Assembly (NCBI GenBank): GCA_002388665.1 | Contig: DGMY01000039.1 | Location: 29,668 to 93,667, forward strand | Length of the DNA: 64,000 nt | From: Opitutia bacterium UBA4506 | Lineage (GTDB): Bacteria > Verrucomicrobiota > Verrucomicrobiia > Opitutales > Puniceicoccaceae | Reading direction: 5' to 3' | The notes under the pieces: generated by a model | Database searches by the model: none | What the model saw: the letters and a program-made list of their open reading frames with translations, nothing else | What the model was told of the DNA's origin: nothing | Made by a program: the position numbers and the translations under genes | Shown here: piece after piece, positions 27,555 to 35,350 of the stretch | Layout of the letters: every line of letters starts with the position of its first letter | How positions within the stretch are numbered: position 1 is the stretch's first letter

Positions 27555-28706
27555 ATGGATTCCTTTCTTCACCTGTTTTCTGAAACCGGGTTCACCCACC
27601 TCACCTGGCAGATGATCCTCATGTGGTGCATCATCGGTGTTATTTTCTACCTCGCCATCGCAAAGGGATTCGAACCACTCCTTCTCATACCTATCGGGTT
27701 CGGGGCCCTACTCGTCAACCTGCCGGAAACCGGCCTCCTCAACGCGCCGGTCTATGCCGCCGATGGAACTCTCGAGACTGCTGGTGGGCTCCTACACTAT
27801 TTCTACGAAGGGATTCACATCGAACTCTTCCCGCCGCTGATCTTTCTCGGCGTCGGTGCGCTCACCGATTTTGGCCCCCTGATCGCCAATCCCAAAACCC
27901 TCCTCCTCGGAGCCGCAGCCCAGTTTGGCATTTTCGCCACTTTCTTTGGGGCCATCGCCCTTGGGTTTTCTCCGGCCGAAGCGGCGTCGATTGGCATAAT
28001 TGGCGGGGCTGACGGACCGACCTCCATCTATTTGACGAGTAAATTGGCACCTCCGCTACTGGGTGCAGTCGCTGTTGCCGCCTATAGCTACATGGCCCTT
28101 GTCCCGGTGATACAACCCCCGGTAATGCGCCTACTCACGACAAAAGAAGAGCGGAAGATCCGCATGCACAAACTGCGTCCGGTCGGAAAATTGGAGAAGA
28201 TCCTTTTCGCTCTTGTGGTCGCAGTGTTCTGCATCCTCGTGGTTCCGAGCTCCGCACCGTTGATCGGAATGCTCATGCTGGGCAATTTCATCCGCGAATG
28301 CGGTGTCACGGAACGGCTGGTCAAAGCCTGCCAAAACGAGATCATCAACATCGTCACGATATTTTTGGGACTAGCCGTCGGTACTAAGATGAGCTCTGAC
28401 AAGTTCCTCGACCCCTCGACGATGAAGATTCTATTCCTCGGGATCCTCGCCTTTATCGTGGCGACGGCCGCGGGGATTCTGATGGCAAAATTCATGAACC
28501 TCTTCCTCCGAAAGGATAAAATCAATCCGCTCATCGGTTCAGCTGGGGTCAGTGCTGTTCCAATGGCAGCGCGGGTCTCTCAAGTGGAGGGCCAAAAAGC
28601 CGATCCCGGCAATTTCCTTCTCATGCACGCCATGGGTCCAAATGTGGCCGGTGTGATCGGTTCTGCGCTCGCTGCAGGTTTCTTCCTAACCATGCTCGGC
28701 GGGTAA
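27555..28706 (+). CDS. oadB: Na+-pumping decarboxylase beta subunit
   Basis: A 383-residue membrane subunit with about nine hydrophobic segments. Family motifs: FEPLLLIPIGFGALLVNLP, FPPLIFLGVGALTDFGPL, the key IGGADGPTSIY (its Asp binds Na+ and couples decarboxylation to transport) and SAGVSAVPMAARVSQ near the C-terminus. It decarboxylates carboxybiotin and exports Na+. The substrate-specific carboxyltransferase (alpha) is not in this window, so whether the complex uses oxaloacetate, methylmalonyl-CoA or another acyl-CoA cannot be decided; the symbol is provisional. Confidence 0.92.
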   Translation: MDSFLHLFSETGFTHLTWQMILMWCIIGVIFYLAIAKGFEPLLLIPIGFGALLVNLPETGLLNAPVYAADGTLETAGGLLHYFYEGIHIELFPPLIFLGVGALTDFGPLIANPKTLLLGAAAQFGIFATFFGAIALGFSPAEAASIGIIGGADGPTSIYLTSKLAPPLLGAVAVAAYSYMALVPVIQPPVMRLLTTKEERKIRMHKLRPVGKLEKILFALVVAVFCILVVPSSAPLIGMLMLGNFIRECGVTERLVKACQNEIINIVTIFLGLAVGTKMSSDKFLDPSTMKILFLGILAFIVATAAGILMAKFMNLFLRKDKINPLIGSAGVSAVPMAARVSQVEGQKADPGNFLLMHAMGPNVAGVIGSALAAGFFLTMLGG

Positions 28707-28884
28707 GATCGAGTGTTGGGGAAGTTCAGTATCCGATGCCTTCAGGCTTCGCGATTCTTGGGGCGGGAAAACTGCCGTGGCACGGAACTCTCTCCGGCGT
28801 CACCGTAACGCCTTCATGCTGGGAAGTTGGGAAGCACCAAGGTGAAGCCTGGGGCTACTTTCGACTGCCCTCCAAAGGGCCGCC

Positions 28885-28960
28885 TGGAGCCGAAAGTCGG
28901 AATTGAACCGACGACCTACTCATTACGAATGAGTTGCTCTACCAACTGAGCTATTCCGGC
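28885..28960 (-). tRNA. tRNA-Thr (anticodon CGT)
   Basis: A 76-nt cloverleaf on the minus strand: acceptor GCCGGAA pairing with TTTCGGC, D arm GCTC/GAGC, anticodon stem ACTCA/TGAGT around loop TTCGTAA with anticodon CGT (codon ACG), T arm with loop TTCAATT, and encoded TCCA at the 3' end. The discriminator base is T. Confidence 0.95.
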
Positions 28961-29148
28961 AGCGAAGGAGGAAAGGATGAGAATGAAAGCGTCAATGACA
29001 AGAAAGAATTCTCAAATTGAAAGGTTCCCGGGCCTGCCAACGAAGGTCGGGGCCCTGGGTAGGTTCGGTCGATCCGTTCCAACCTGCCCCCAAAGGAAAT
29101 CGGATTGAGACTTTACCCCACGGGAATCCCTCGCGAAGATAACCGTTT

Positions 29149-31005
29149 GTGATGAAAAAGTTCTGGCCCTATTTGAAAATGCTTGGTCCGGTAAAGTGGC
29201 ACTTTACCGGGGCAATTGTCGCTGGGATCATTTATGGACTGGCTAGTGGATTCGGCCTGCCATTCGTGACGAGTGAAGTCTTCCCCATCATTTTCAATCA
29301 AGCCGAGTACGCCCATTTTTCAAAAGAGGCCCGGGAAGTGTTGGAACCCGGGCAACTCAAGGAATTGACCGAAGGAATGGACGCGCTGATCAGCGATGAG
29401 CAGCGGGACGAATTGGGATGGACAGAGGGCCACCAGCAGTCTCCGTGGGTATTGATTTTTGCGGTGGGAATTTTGCCCCTATCCTTTGCCATCCGTGGCC
29501 TGAGCGCATTCGCCAACACCTATCTAATCAATTATTGTGGGGTTCGGGTGCTCGAACGTATCCGCTGTAATATCTTCTCGAAATTGCAGGTATTGCCACT
29601 CTCGTTTTTCCAGAGAAATCAGAGCGGCGAGCTGGTGAGTCGGGTGGTGGTCGATACCACCCAGCTTCAAAACGGCATTATCTTTGTCGCGAATGATCTG
29701 ATCAAGCAGCCGGTAACCTTCCTCGGAGCGATTGGGGCGCTGATTTTTCTCTCGCTTCGCGAGAATGACCTAGCCTTTGTCCTCCTCTGCCTCTTCACCA
29801 TCCCGATTGCAGTTCTTCCGATTCGCTATGTGGGAAGGAAGATGCTCAAGAAGGCTCGATTGATGCAGGATGAATCGGGCGATCTGACTGGGATTCTCAG
29901 CGAGAATCTCTCGGCTCCGCGTGAAGTTCGGGCATTTAACCTGAAGGAGCGTGAGGAGAAACGGTTTTTCAATTCGGTCCGAAAGCTTTTCGGTCATCAG
30001 ATGAAGGTGGTCAAGTATGCCAATGCACTCTCACCATTGATTGAATTCATCTCGGCGGTCGGTATCGCGATCGCGATCTATTATGCAGCCCGGCGCGGCG
30101 TGACCATGGAACAGGTCATTCCCCTCATCTTCGCGCTCTACATGTCCTACGAGCCGGTGAAGAAACTCGGGATGATCCACAATCGAGTGAGCCAGGCAAC
30201 TGCCTCTCTCGAGCGGATCGAATACATTCTGGATGCTCCGATGGAGATCCCGGAACCACCGGAGCCCAAGCCATTCAAGATCGACTCCGGGGCCATTGAA
30301 TTTGATCACGTTTCCTTCAGCTACGACAAATCCCCCACCCTACAGGATGTCGATCTGACAATTGAAGGCGGGCAGGTTGTTGCCCTCGTCGGCCCCAGCG
30401 GTGCGGGTAAATCGACTTTTGCCAACCTCGTATCGCGCTTCTATGACGTGCAGTCCGGAAGCCTCAAGATTGACAACCGCGACATCCGCACCGTTGCGAA
30501 GACCGATCTCTACAACTCCATCGCGCTCGTCTCCCAAGATCCCGTCCTTTTCAACGACACAGTCGAAGAGAATATCCGCATCGGTCGACTGGACGCTACG
30601 CGTGAAGAAATTGAGGAAGCCGCTCGCAACGCGTTTGCACACGACTTCATCGTCGATCTCGACAGTGGCTATGACACGATTGTCGGTGAAAAAGGGACAC
30701 GGCTCTCTGGCGGTCAGAAGCAGCGAATCGCACTGGCGCGCGCATTCCTGCGAAATGCCCCGATTTTGATATTGGACGAGGCGACTTCGGCCCTCGATAC
30801 CGAGAGCGAGCAAAAGATCCAGCAGGCGCTCGACAAACTTCTCCCCGGAAAAACAGCAATCGTCATCGCTCACCGATTCAGCACCATTCGCAGCGCCGGG
30901 CGCGTGCTCGTCTTCGACAAGGGGAGAATCATCGCAGATGGCCCTCACACGGAGGTCTACGAGAGTTGCCCTCTTTACAAAGACCTCTACGACAAACAGG
31001 CCTAG
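29149..31005 (+). CDS. MsbA-like ABC exporter (half transporter)
   Basis: A 618-residue fused membrane/ATPase half transporter. The membrane domain (about 1-330) has six helices with an unusual acidic stretch around 60-95 (EVLEPGQLKELTEGMDALIS) between the first two. The ATPase has Walker A VGPSGAGKST (about 412-421), signature LSGGQKQRIALARA (about 518) and Walker B ILILDEATSALD (about 540). Lipid A flippases (MsbA) and multidrug or peptide exporters share this layout; the glycosyltransferase gene 75 bp downstream fits lipid or glycolipid export, but this is inference. It functions as a homodimer in the inner membrane. Confidence 0.85.
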   Translation: MMKKFWPYLKMLGPVKWHFTGAIVAGIIYGLASGFGLPFVTSEVFPIIFNQAEYAHFSKEAREVLEPGQLKELTEGMDALISDEQRDELGWTEGHQQSPWVLIFAVGILPLSFAIRGLSAFANTYLINYCGVRVLERIRCNIFSKLQVLPLSFFQRNQSGELVSRVVVDTTQLQNGIIFVANDLIKQPVTFLGAIGALIFLSLRENDLAFVLLCLFTIPIAVLPIRYVGRKMLKKARLMQDESGDLTGILSENLSAPREVRAFNLKEREEKRFFNSVRKLFGHQMKVVKYANALSPLIEFISAVGIAIAIYYAARRGVTMEQVIPLIFALYMSYEPVKKLGMIHNRVSQATASLERIEYILDAPMEIPEPPEPKPFKIDSGAIEFDHVSFSYDKSPTLQDVDLTIEGGQVVALVGPSGAGKSTFANLVSRFYDVQSGSLKIDNRDIRTVAKTDLYNSIALVSQDPVLFNDTVEENIRIGRLDATREEIEEAARNAFAHDFIVDLDSGYDTIVGEKGTRLSGGQKQRIALARAFLRNAPILILDEATSALDTESEQKIQQALDKLLPGKTAIVIAHRFSTIRSAGRVLVFDKGRIIADGPHTEVYESCPLYKDLYDKQA

Positions 31006-31079
31006 GATCGTCGCTGCAATTTCCGGTACTTCCTTAGTCAATCAGAAACCATTCGACACCGCAGTCCCTGACCCATCCG

Positions 31080-31940
31080 ATGCAAAGCGGCCGTTTTTCC
31101 ATCCTGATTCCATCTTGGAATAATCTCCCCTACCTGAAACTCTGCGTAGAAAGCATCCGCAAGCACTCGGCGGTTAACCACGAAATCATCCTTCATCTCA
31201 ACGAGGGATCTGACGGCAGCCGCGAATGGGCGGACACAGAAAATCTTCTCTACACCGCGAGCGATGAGAACGTAGGAATCTGCATCGCGCTGAACCGGGC
31301 CTCAGAACTGGCCACGACCGACTTCATCGTCTACCTAAACGACGACATGGTCGCCCTCCCGGGATGGGACACCGCGCTGCAGGAAACCATCGAAAAGATT
31401 CCACACGACCGCTGGTTCCTTTCGGGCACAATGATCGAACCCACGGCTTCGAGAAATCCTTGTTGCATCGCCCCGTTCAATTTTGGCAGCGGCCCCGAGG
31501 ACTATCAGGAAGACACCCTGCTCTCCCAGTACGCGCAGTTACCCAAGCAGGATTGGACTGGAGCGAATTGGCCGCCGAACATAGTCCCCCGAACTCTCTG
31601 GGAAGAAGTTGGTGGGTATTCGGAGGAATTCAGCCCTGGAATATCGTCGGATCCCGACTTTTCGCGCAAACTGTGGGAGGTCGGCGTTCGTCATTTTCAA
31701 GGGGTCGCGGCGAGCCGGGTCTACCACTTTCAATCGAGGTCCACCGGCAAGGTAGTCCGCAACGACGGTCGCCAGCAATTTTTGGAAAAATGGGGTATCA
31801 CCCAGTCCACCTTCACCCGATGCCTCATCCGCTTGGGCCGACGCTGGACGGGACCGCTGAAGGACCCATTGCCGACCCCGAAGTTTCTGTTCTATCTCGC
31901 AAAGTCGAAATGGAGGTTGAGGCGGCTTCGGCGCTCCTAG
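31080..31940 (+). CDS. GT2-family glycosyltransferase
   Basis: A 286-residue GT-A fold enzyme. It opens FSILIPSWNNLPYLKLCVESI, with ENVGICIALNRASELA and the metal-binding DXD-like motif in VYLNDDMVALPGW near residue 86. A GGYSEEFSPG segment and Asp/His near the acceptor site (SSDPDFSRKLW) follow. Family role: transfer of sugar from a nucleotide donor onto a glycan or lipid. Neighbours are an MsbA-like exporter and an unknown membrane protein, compatible with envelope glycolipid synthesis. No membrane helix is present, so it is cytoplasmic or peripheral. Confidence 0.85.
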   Translation: MQSGRFSILIPSWNNLPYLKLCVESIRKHSAVNHEIILHLNEGSDGSREWADTENLLYTASDENVGICIALNRASELATTDFIVYLNDDMVALPGWDTALQETIEKIPHDRWFLSGTMIEPTASRNPCCIAPFNFGSGPEDYQEDTLLSQYAQLPKQDWTGANWPPNIVPRTLWEEVGGYSEEFSPGISSDPDFSRKLWEVGVRHFQGVAASRVYHFQSRSTGKVVRNDGRQQFLEKWGITQSTFTRCLIRLGRRWTGPLKDPLPTPKFLFYLAKSKWRLRRLRRS

Positions 31941-32018
31941 GTTCCCGATGCTCCAACCTGCACGTTCAAACAACAATCGACGGCAAATTTCGTTGGAGCC
32001 TTCTTCCCTGCCCCTCCC

Positions 32019-33584
32019 ATGGTGAAAATCAAAGAAAGACCGAGCATCCGTTCGTCTGTGGTTTCGGCGCGGCGGGTGATCCAACCCAAAGACATTTGCG
32101 TCCTCGCAGGGACCTACCTGATTCGCTACGGAATTCGGACCCTCCTCCCGGCGCTCGCGTTGACTCTGACAATGATCGTGGGAAACAAAGCGATGGGCGG
32201 AGGAAAGAGCGCACTCCCATTCACCCCGATGATCGTGGCCTTCCTACTGGTCGCGACCGGTTTCTCCCTCAAATTTATTCCCGTTCTCTTTTCGAAAAAG
32301 CGACTGACGACGGCGGAAGCGCGCGGGTTCGATCAACTGGAGCTCTATCGAAAAGCCCGTCTCTCCATACTGTTGGACCAACTCGAAACCCGAGTCTTCC
32401 GGCACGAAGCGTTACTCGTCAACGATCAGGCTACCCGCGATGCGGAGGAGGCATTGATCCATGCCCGCCGAAAGGAAATCGCAAGCCACCTGGACGACCT
32501 CTCACCGCAGACGCTCGAGTGGTTGGGAGCAACCTCAGGAGAAGAGCTAGTCGACCCCCTCCTGCGGCACAGGCCTCTCTCCAATCGAGTCGAAGCCTCC
32601 CGCTCCGGTTTTATCATCACCGCCCATGCAGGACTAAATGCCCCGCTCTCGGAAACAGCGAACCGCGCCGCCACCGGATACGATCTATCCATTCTCATCG
32701 ATTATCTCGACGGGGCCCCATTCCACACCTCGGACTCCAAGATCCAGGAACAATATCAGGCTCATCCAGTCATTCGCGCCGCATTAAAAGACGTAAAATT
32801 GGGCAAGCGGAGACTGCCCCGCTACTTGCGCACCTCTCGGCTCACCCGACGATCCAACATCTGCTTTTCCATCGCGAATCTCGCGGATTCGATGGAGGAA
32901 AAGCTCTGGCACGCCGGAATCTGCCGCGAAGTCATGGTGCAGTCCGGACGGGCCTTTATCGAGATCGACGCCGCCTTTCCCCATGCGCTGGTCACTGCCT
33001 CTAGCTTTCTCCGTCCCGGCGATGCCGACAACGATTACCACAAACAGCACCCAGGCCTGCCCGAAGCTCTCCGCAATCACGGGAAACAGGTACTCCAACG
33101 CGTTCTCGGCAATGACCGTGGAGATGCTTTAGCGATGATCGATCGGATGAAAATGCATCCGATCATTCGTGCGTTTGCCTTACGACTGTCCTACGACCCC
33201 GAATACGTATCGGGCCTGATACAACCTGATTTCCTAAGCGATGTTGCCGAGCTACTGGGCGAGCAGCCGATGCCAGAACGATTCAAACGATATCGCAATG
33301 AAGTTCAGTCGGACCAGGAAAAGCTCGAGTCGATCCTGGACCTTTCGCAATTCACCCCGGGCCAAACACGGGCGCTTCGATCCGCGTGGCATCTGAATTT
33401 CGAAAACTTCCGCAGCGATCCGGAGAAGCGGTCCCCTGACGTCGTAGCGAAAACGGATATTCTCTCGCGAAGACTCTATTACGTACGCCTCCACCACTGC
33501 CTCACTCTGTTGGACCGCAAGGAATACAGGCATATCGTCGATGTTGTCGCTTTCGACGCCCAAGAAGACGAACTGATCCTCTGA
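32019..33584 (+). CDS. Unknown protein with two N-terminal membrane helices
   Basis: A 521-residue protein I do not recognise. Two hydrophobic helices lie at about 26-56 and 65-88; the remaining roughly 430 residues are soluble and mostly helical, rich in Arg and Leu, with no ATPase, nuclease or transferase motif visible. A conserved-looking SHLDDLSPQTLEWLG segment and several His residues (DADNDYHKQHPG) are noted. It starts 78 bp after the glycosyltransferase. It may be an envelope-biogenesis component specific to this lineage. Confidence 0.6.
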   Translation: MVKIKERPSIRSSVVSARRVIQPKDICVLAGTYLIRYGIRTLLPALALTLTMIVGNKAMGGGKSALPFTPMIVAFLLVATGFSLKFIPVLFSKKRLTTAEARGFDQLELYRKARLSILLDQLETRVFRHEALLVNDQATRDAEEALIHARRKEIASHLDDLSPQTLEWLGATSGEELVDPLLRHRPLSNRVEASRSGFIITAHAGLNAPLSETANRAATGYDLSILIDYLDGAPFHTSDSKIQEQYQAHPVIRAALKDVKLGKRRLPRYLRTSRLTRRSNICFSIANLADSMEEKLWHAGICREVMVQSGRAFIEIDAAFPHALVTASSFLRPGDADNDYHKQHPGLPEALRNHGKQVLQRVLGNDRGDALAMIDRMKMHPIIRAFALRLSYDPEYVSGLIQPDFLSDVAELLGEQPMPERFKRYRNEVQSDQEKLESILDLSQFTPGQTRALRSAWHLNFENFRSDPEKRSPDVVAKTDILSRRLYYVRLHHCLTLLDRKEYRHIVDVVAFDAQEDELIL

Positions 33585-33649
33585 TACTTCTATTTTTGGA
33601 GCGAGTTTCGTTGTACTGAAGACCGGACCCGCTTAGATCTCTTATCGCG

Positions 33650-34573
33650 ATGGAAAGCAGTCGAATAGTGATCACCGGAGGTACCGGATTTCTCGGTCTC
33701 AATCTCGCCGGGGCTCTAGCGAGCGCCGGCTACGAGCCAGTTCTGGTATCGCGATCGAAACCAAAGGGCGAAGTCCCTTGGCAGTATGTTCCCTGGGATG
33801 GACGAAATGTTGGAGACTGGACGCAGCAACTCGAAGGCGCCCGCGCAATTGTCAATTTGGCAGGTCGAACAGTGGACTGTAGTAAGACTCCGGACCATTG
33901 TGATGAGATCCTTCGATCCAGAGTCGAATCTACCCGCGCAATTGGTTTGGCACTGCGGACCCTTTCAAACCCACCTCCTGTTTGGGTTCAAATGTCCACG
34001 GCCCACATCTATGGAGACCCTCCACAAGGGATTGAGTGTTCTGAACGATCGGCCTTCGGCTATGGGCTCGCCCCTCATGTCGGGCAAGCCTGGGAAAAGG
34101 CCTTCCAAGAATCTGTTCTGCCGGGAATGCGACAGGTTATCGCCCGGACAAGCTTTGTGCTCGGACGCACCGGAGGAGCAGTCCAGCGATTGGCTCAGCT
34201 GGCCAAGTGGGGACTAGGCGGTACTGTAGGACAGGGAACCCAGGGGATGAGCTGGATCCATGAAGAAGATATGAATCGGTTTTTCCTGCAAGCGATCTCG
34301 GATGAGAGTATGGAAGGGGCCTATCTCTCCACGGCTCCCAACCCTGTCTCCAACAAAGAATTCATGAAAGAGCTTCGCCGGGTCTGTGGTAGAAAAATCG
34401 GACTGCCGGCGGCAGCATGGATGGTCCGCCTCGGCGCGCCTCTGCTCCTCAAGACGGATCCAGAACTCGCGCTCTACGGTCGCTACTGTGTTTCTGAACG
34501 ATTGAAAGACGAAGGGTTCGAGTTTCATTTCCCCGACCTACCGAGCGCGTTAGACGATCTCTTCAACCGCTAG
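33650..34573 (+). CDS. TIGR01777-family (YfcH-like) SDR epimerase
   Basis: A 307-residue extended-SDR protein. The NAD(P) motif ITGGTGFLG is at about 5-13, followed by AIVNLAGRTVD, STAHIYGDP, TSFVLGRTGGAVQRL and WIHEEDMNRFF, phrases typical of TIGR01777/YfcH. In this family the YxxxK catalytic pair is degenerate, and the biological substrate is not known. It stands between the unknown membrane protein and the exosortase gene; no operon link is obvious (about 65 bp upstream, 210 bp downstream). Confidence 0.85.
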   Translation: MESSRIVITGGTGFLGLNLAGALASAGYEPVLVSRSKPKGEVPWQYVPWDGRNVGDWTQQLEGARAIVNLAGRTVDCSKTPDHCDEILRSRVESTRAIGLALRTLSNPPPVWVQMSTAHIYGDPPQGIECSERSAFGYGLAPHVGQAWEKAFQESVLPGMRQVIARTSFVLGRTGGAVQRLAQLAKWGLGGTVGQGTQGMSWIHEEDMNRFFLQAISDESMEGAYLSTAPNPVSNKEFMKELRRVCGRKIGLPAAAWMVRLGAPLLLKTDPELALYGRYCVSERLKDEGFEFHFPDLPSALDDLFNR

Positions 34574-34783
34574 CCACACCGAACCGCTTTGTACCCGGGC
34601 GATTTGAGGACAAACGGTGCGGATAACCTGGATCTGCCGAGCGGAGCAGTGGATCGCTGGATGGATGTGAACACTGTGGACGTGCGGCAATTGGGACCGA
34701 AAAATCCATTCCAAATCGAAGTTTTCATTCAATCTCCATCTAACCTCCACAATTCTTCCACGGGAACCCAGTAAAGTGGTCTC

Positions 34784-35350
34784 ATGATTCGCCTAAAACA
34801 GATGGATAGCCGCATTGCTGCATTCCTCTGTCTTCTTCTCGCCTTTGCCTGCAAGGAACTGGCGGCCCCCTATCTGATTCCTCCACTCGTGATTCCCGCC
34901 GGTACGGTCGCAGCCTGGCTATTGGGCAGCACGCCCTTTTCGACCCCTGAGGGCGTTGCCTTCGGCCACGCGGGCACAATCTTCGAAGTCACAGCTGCGT
35001 GCAGTGGTATCCTGTTTATGGGCCTCCTAGTCGGCATGGCGTTTCTATCGACCTTCTCTCTGAAAAGAATCCTCTTCGCATTGCCCCTGATCTATCTCTA
35101 CGTCGTCTCCGCAAACGTACTGCGGATCGTATTCTGGGCGACGATCTTCCCCCTGATCAACGATCACTTACCCGAGAGCTTTGCCGACGCCGCACATGAG
35201 ATCGCCGGAGCGCTAGTGTACCTCCCCGCCGTAATTTTAGCGCGACTGGCCTACCAGCGGTTCCTTGCGAACCAACCCTCCGGGGAAGAGGGCGGCACTA
35301 CAACCAATCCAACCGCCAACGCAACCCAACCACCCGCATCCACTCTATGA
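34784..35350 (+). CDS. Exosortase/archaeosortase-family transpeptidase (XrtK-like)
   Basis: A 188-residue membrane protein with about five helices and the full exosortase triad: Cys73 in AACSGILF, Arg114 in NVLRIVFW and His138 in AAHEIAG. Exosortases cut proteins bearing a C-terminal PEP-CTERM-type signal, probably transferring them to an envelope anchor. The gene overlaps by four bases (ATGA) the start of a 940-residue protein ending in TPEPSLIIIGGFG plus a basic tail, which is an obvious candidate substrate. A small exosortase adjacent to one large membrane substrate recalls the XrtK/MSEP-CTERM pairs described by Haft; assignment to XrtK is from memory. Confidence 0.83.
   Translation: MIRLKQMDSRIAAFLCLLLAFACKELAAPYLIPPLVIPAGTVAAWLLGSTPFSTPEGVAFGHAGTIFEVTAACSGILFMGLLVGMAFLSTFSLKRILFALPLIYLYVVSANVLRIVFWATIFPLINDHLPESFADAAHEIAGALVYLPAVILARLAYQRFLANQPSGEEGGTTTNPTANATQPPASTL

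Noticed and set aside
30340..31041. Minus-strand open frame of 233 codons
   Set aside because: Antisense to the ATPase domain of the ABC exporter, whose Walker and signature motifs are intact.
31364..33004. Plus-strand open frame of 546 codons crossing two genes
   Set aside because: It overlaps the glycosyltransferase and the following membrane-protein gene in another frame and gives an Arg/Ser/Pro-rich low-complexity product.
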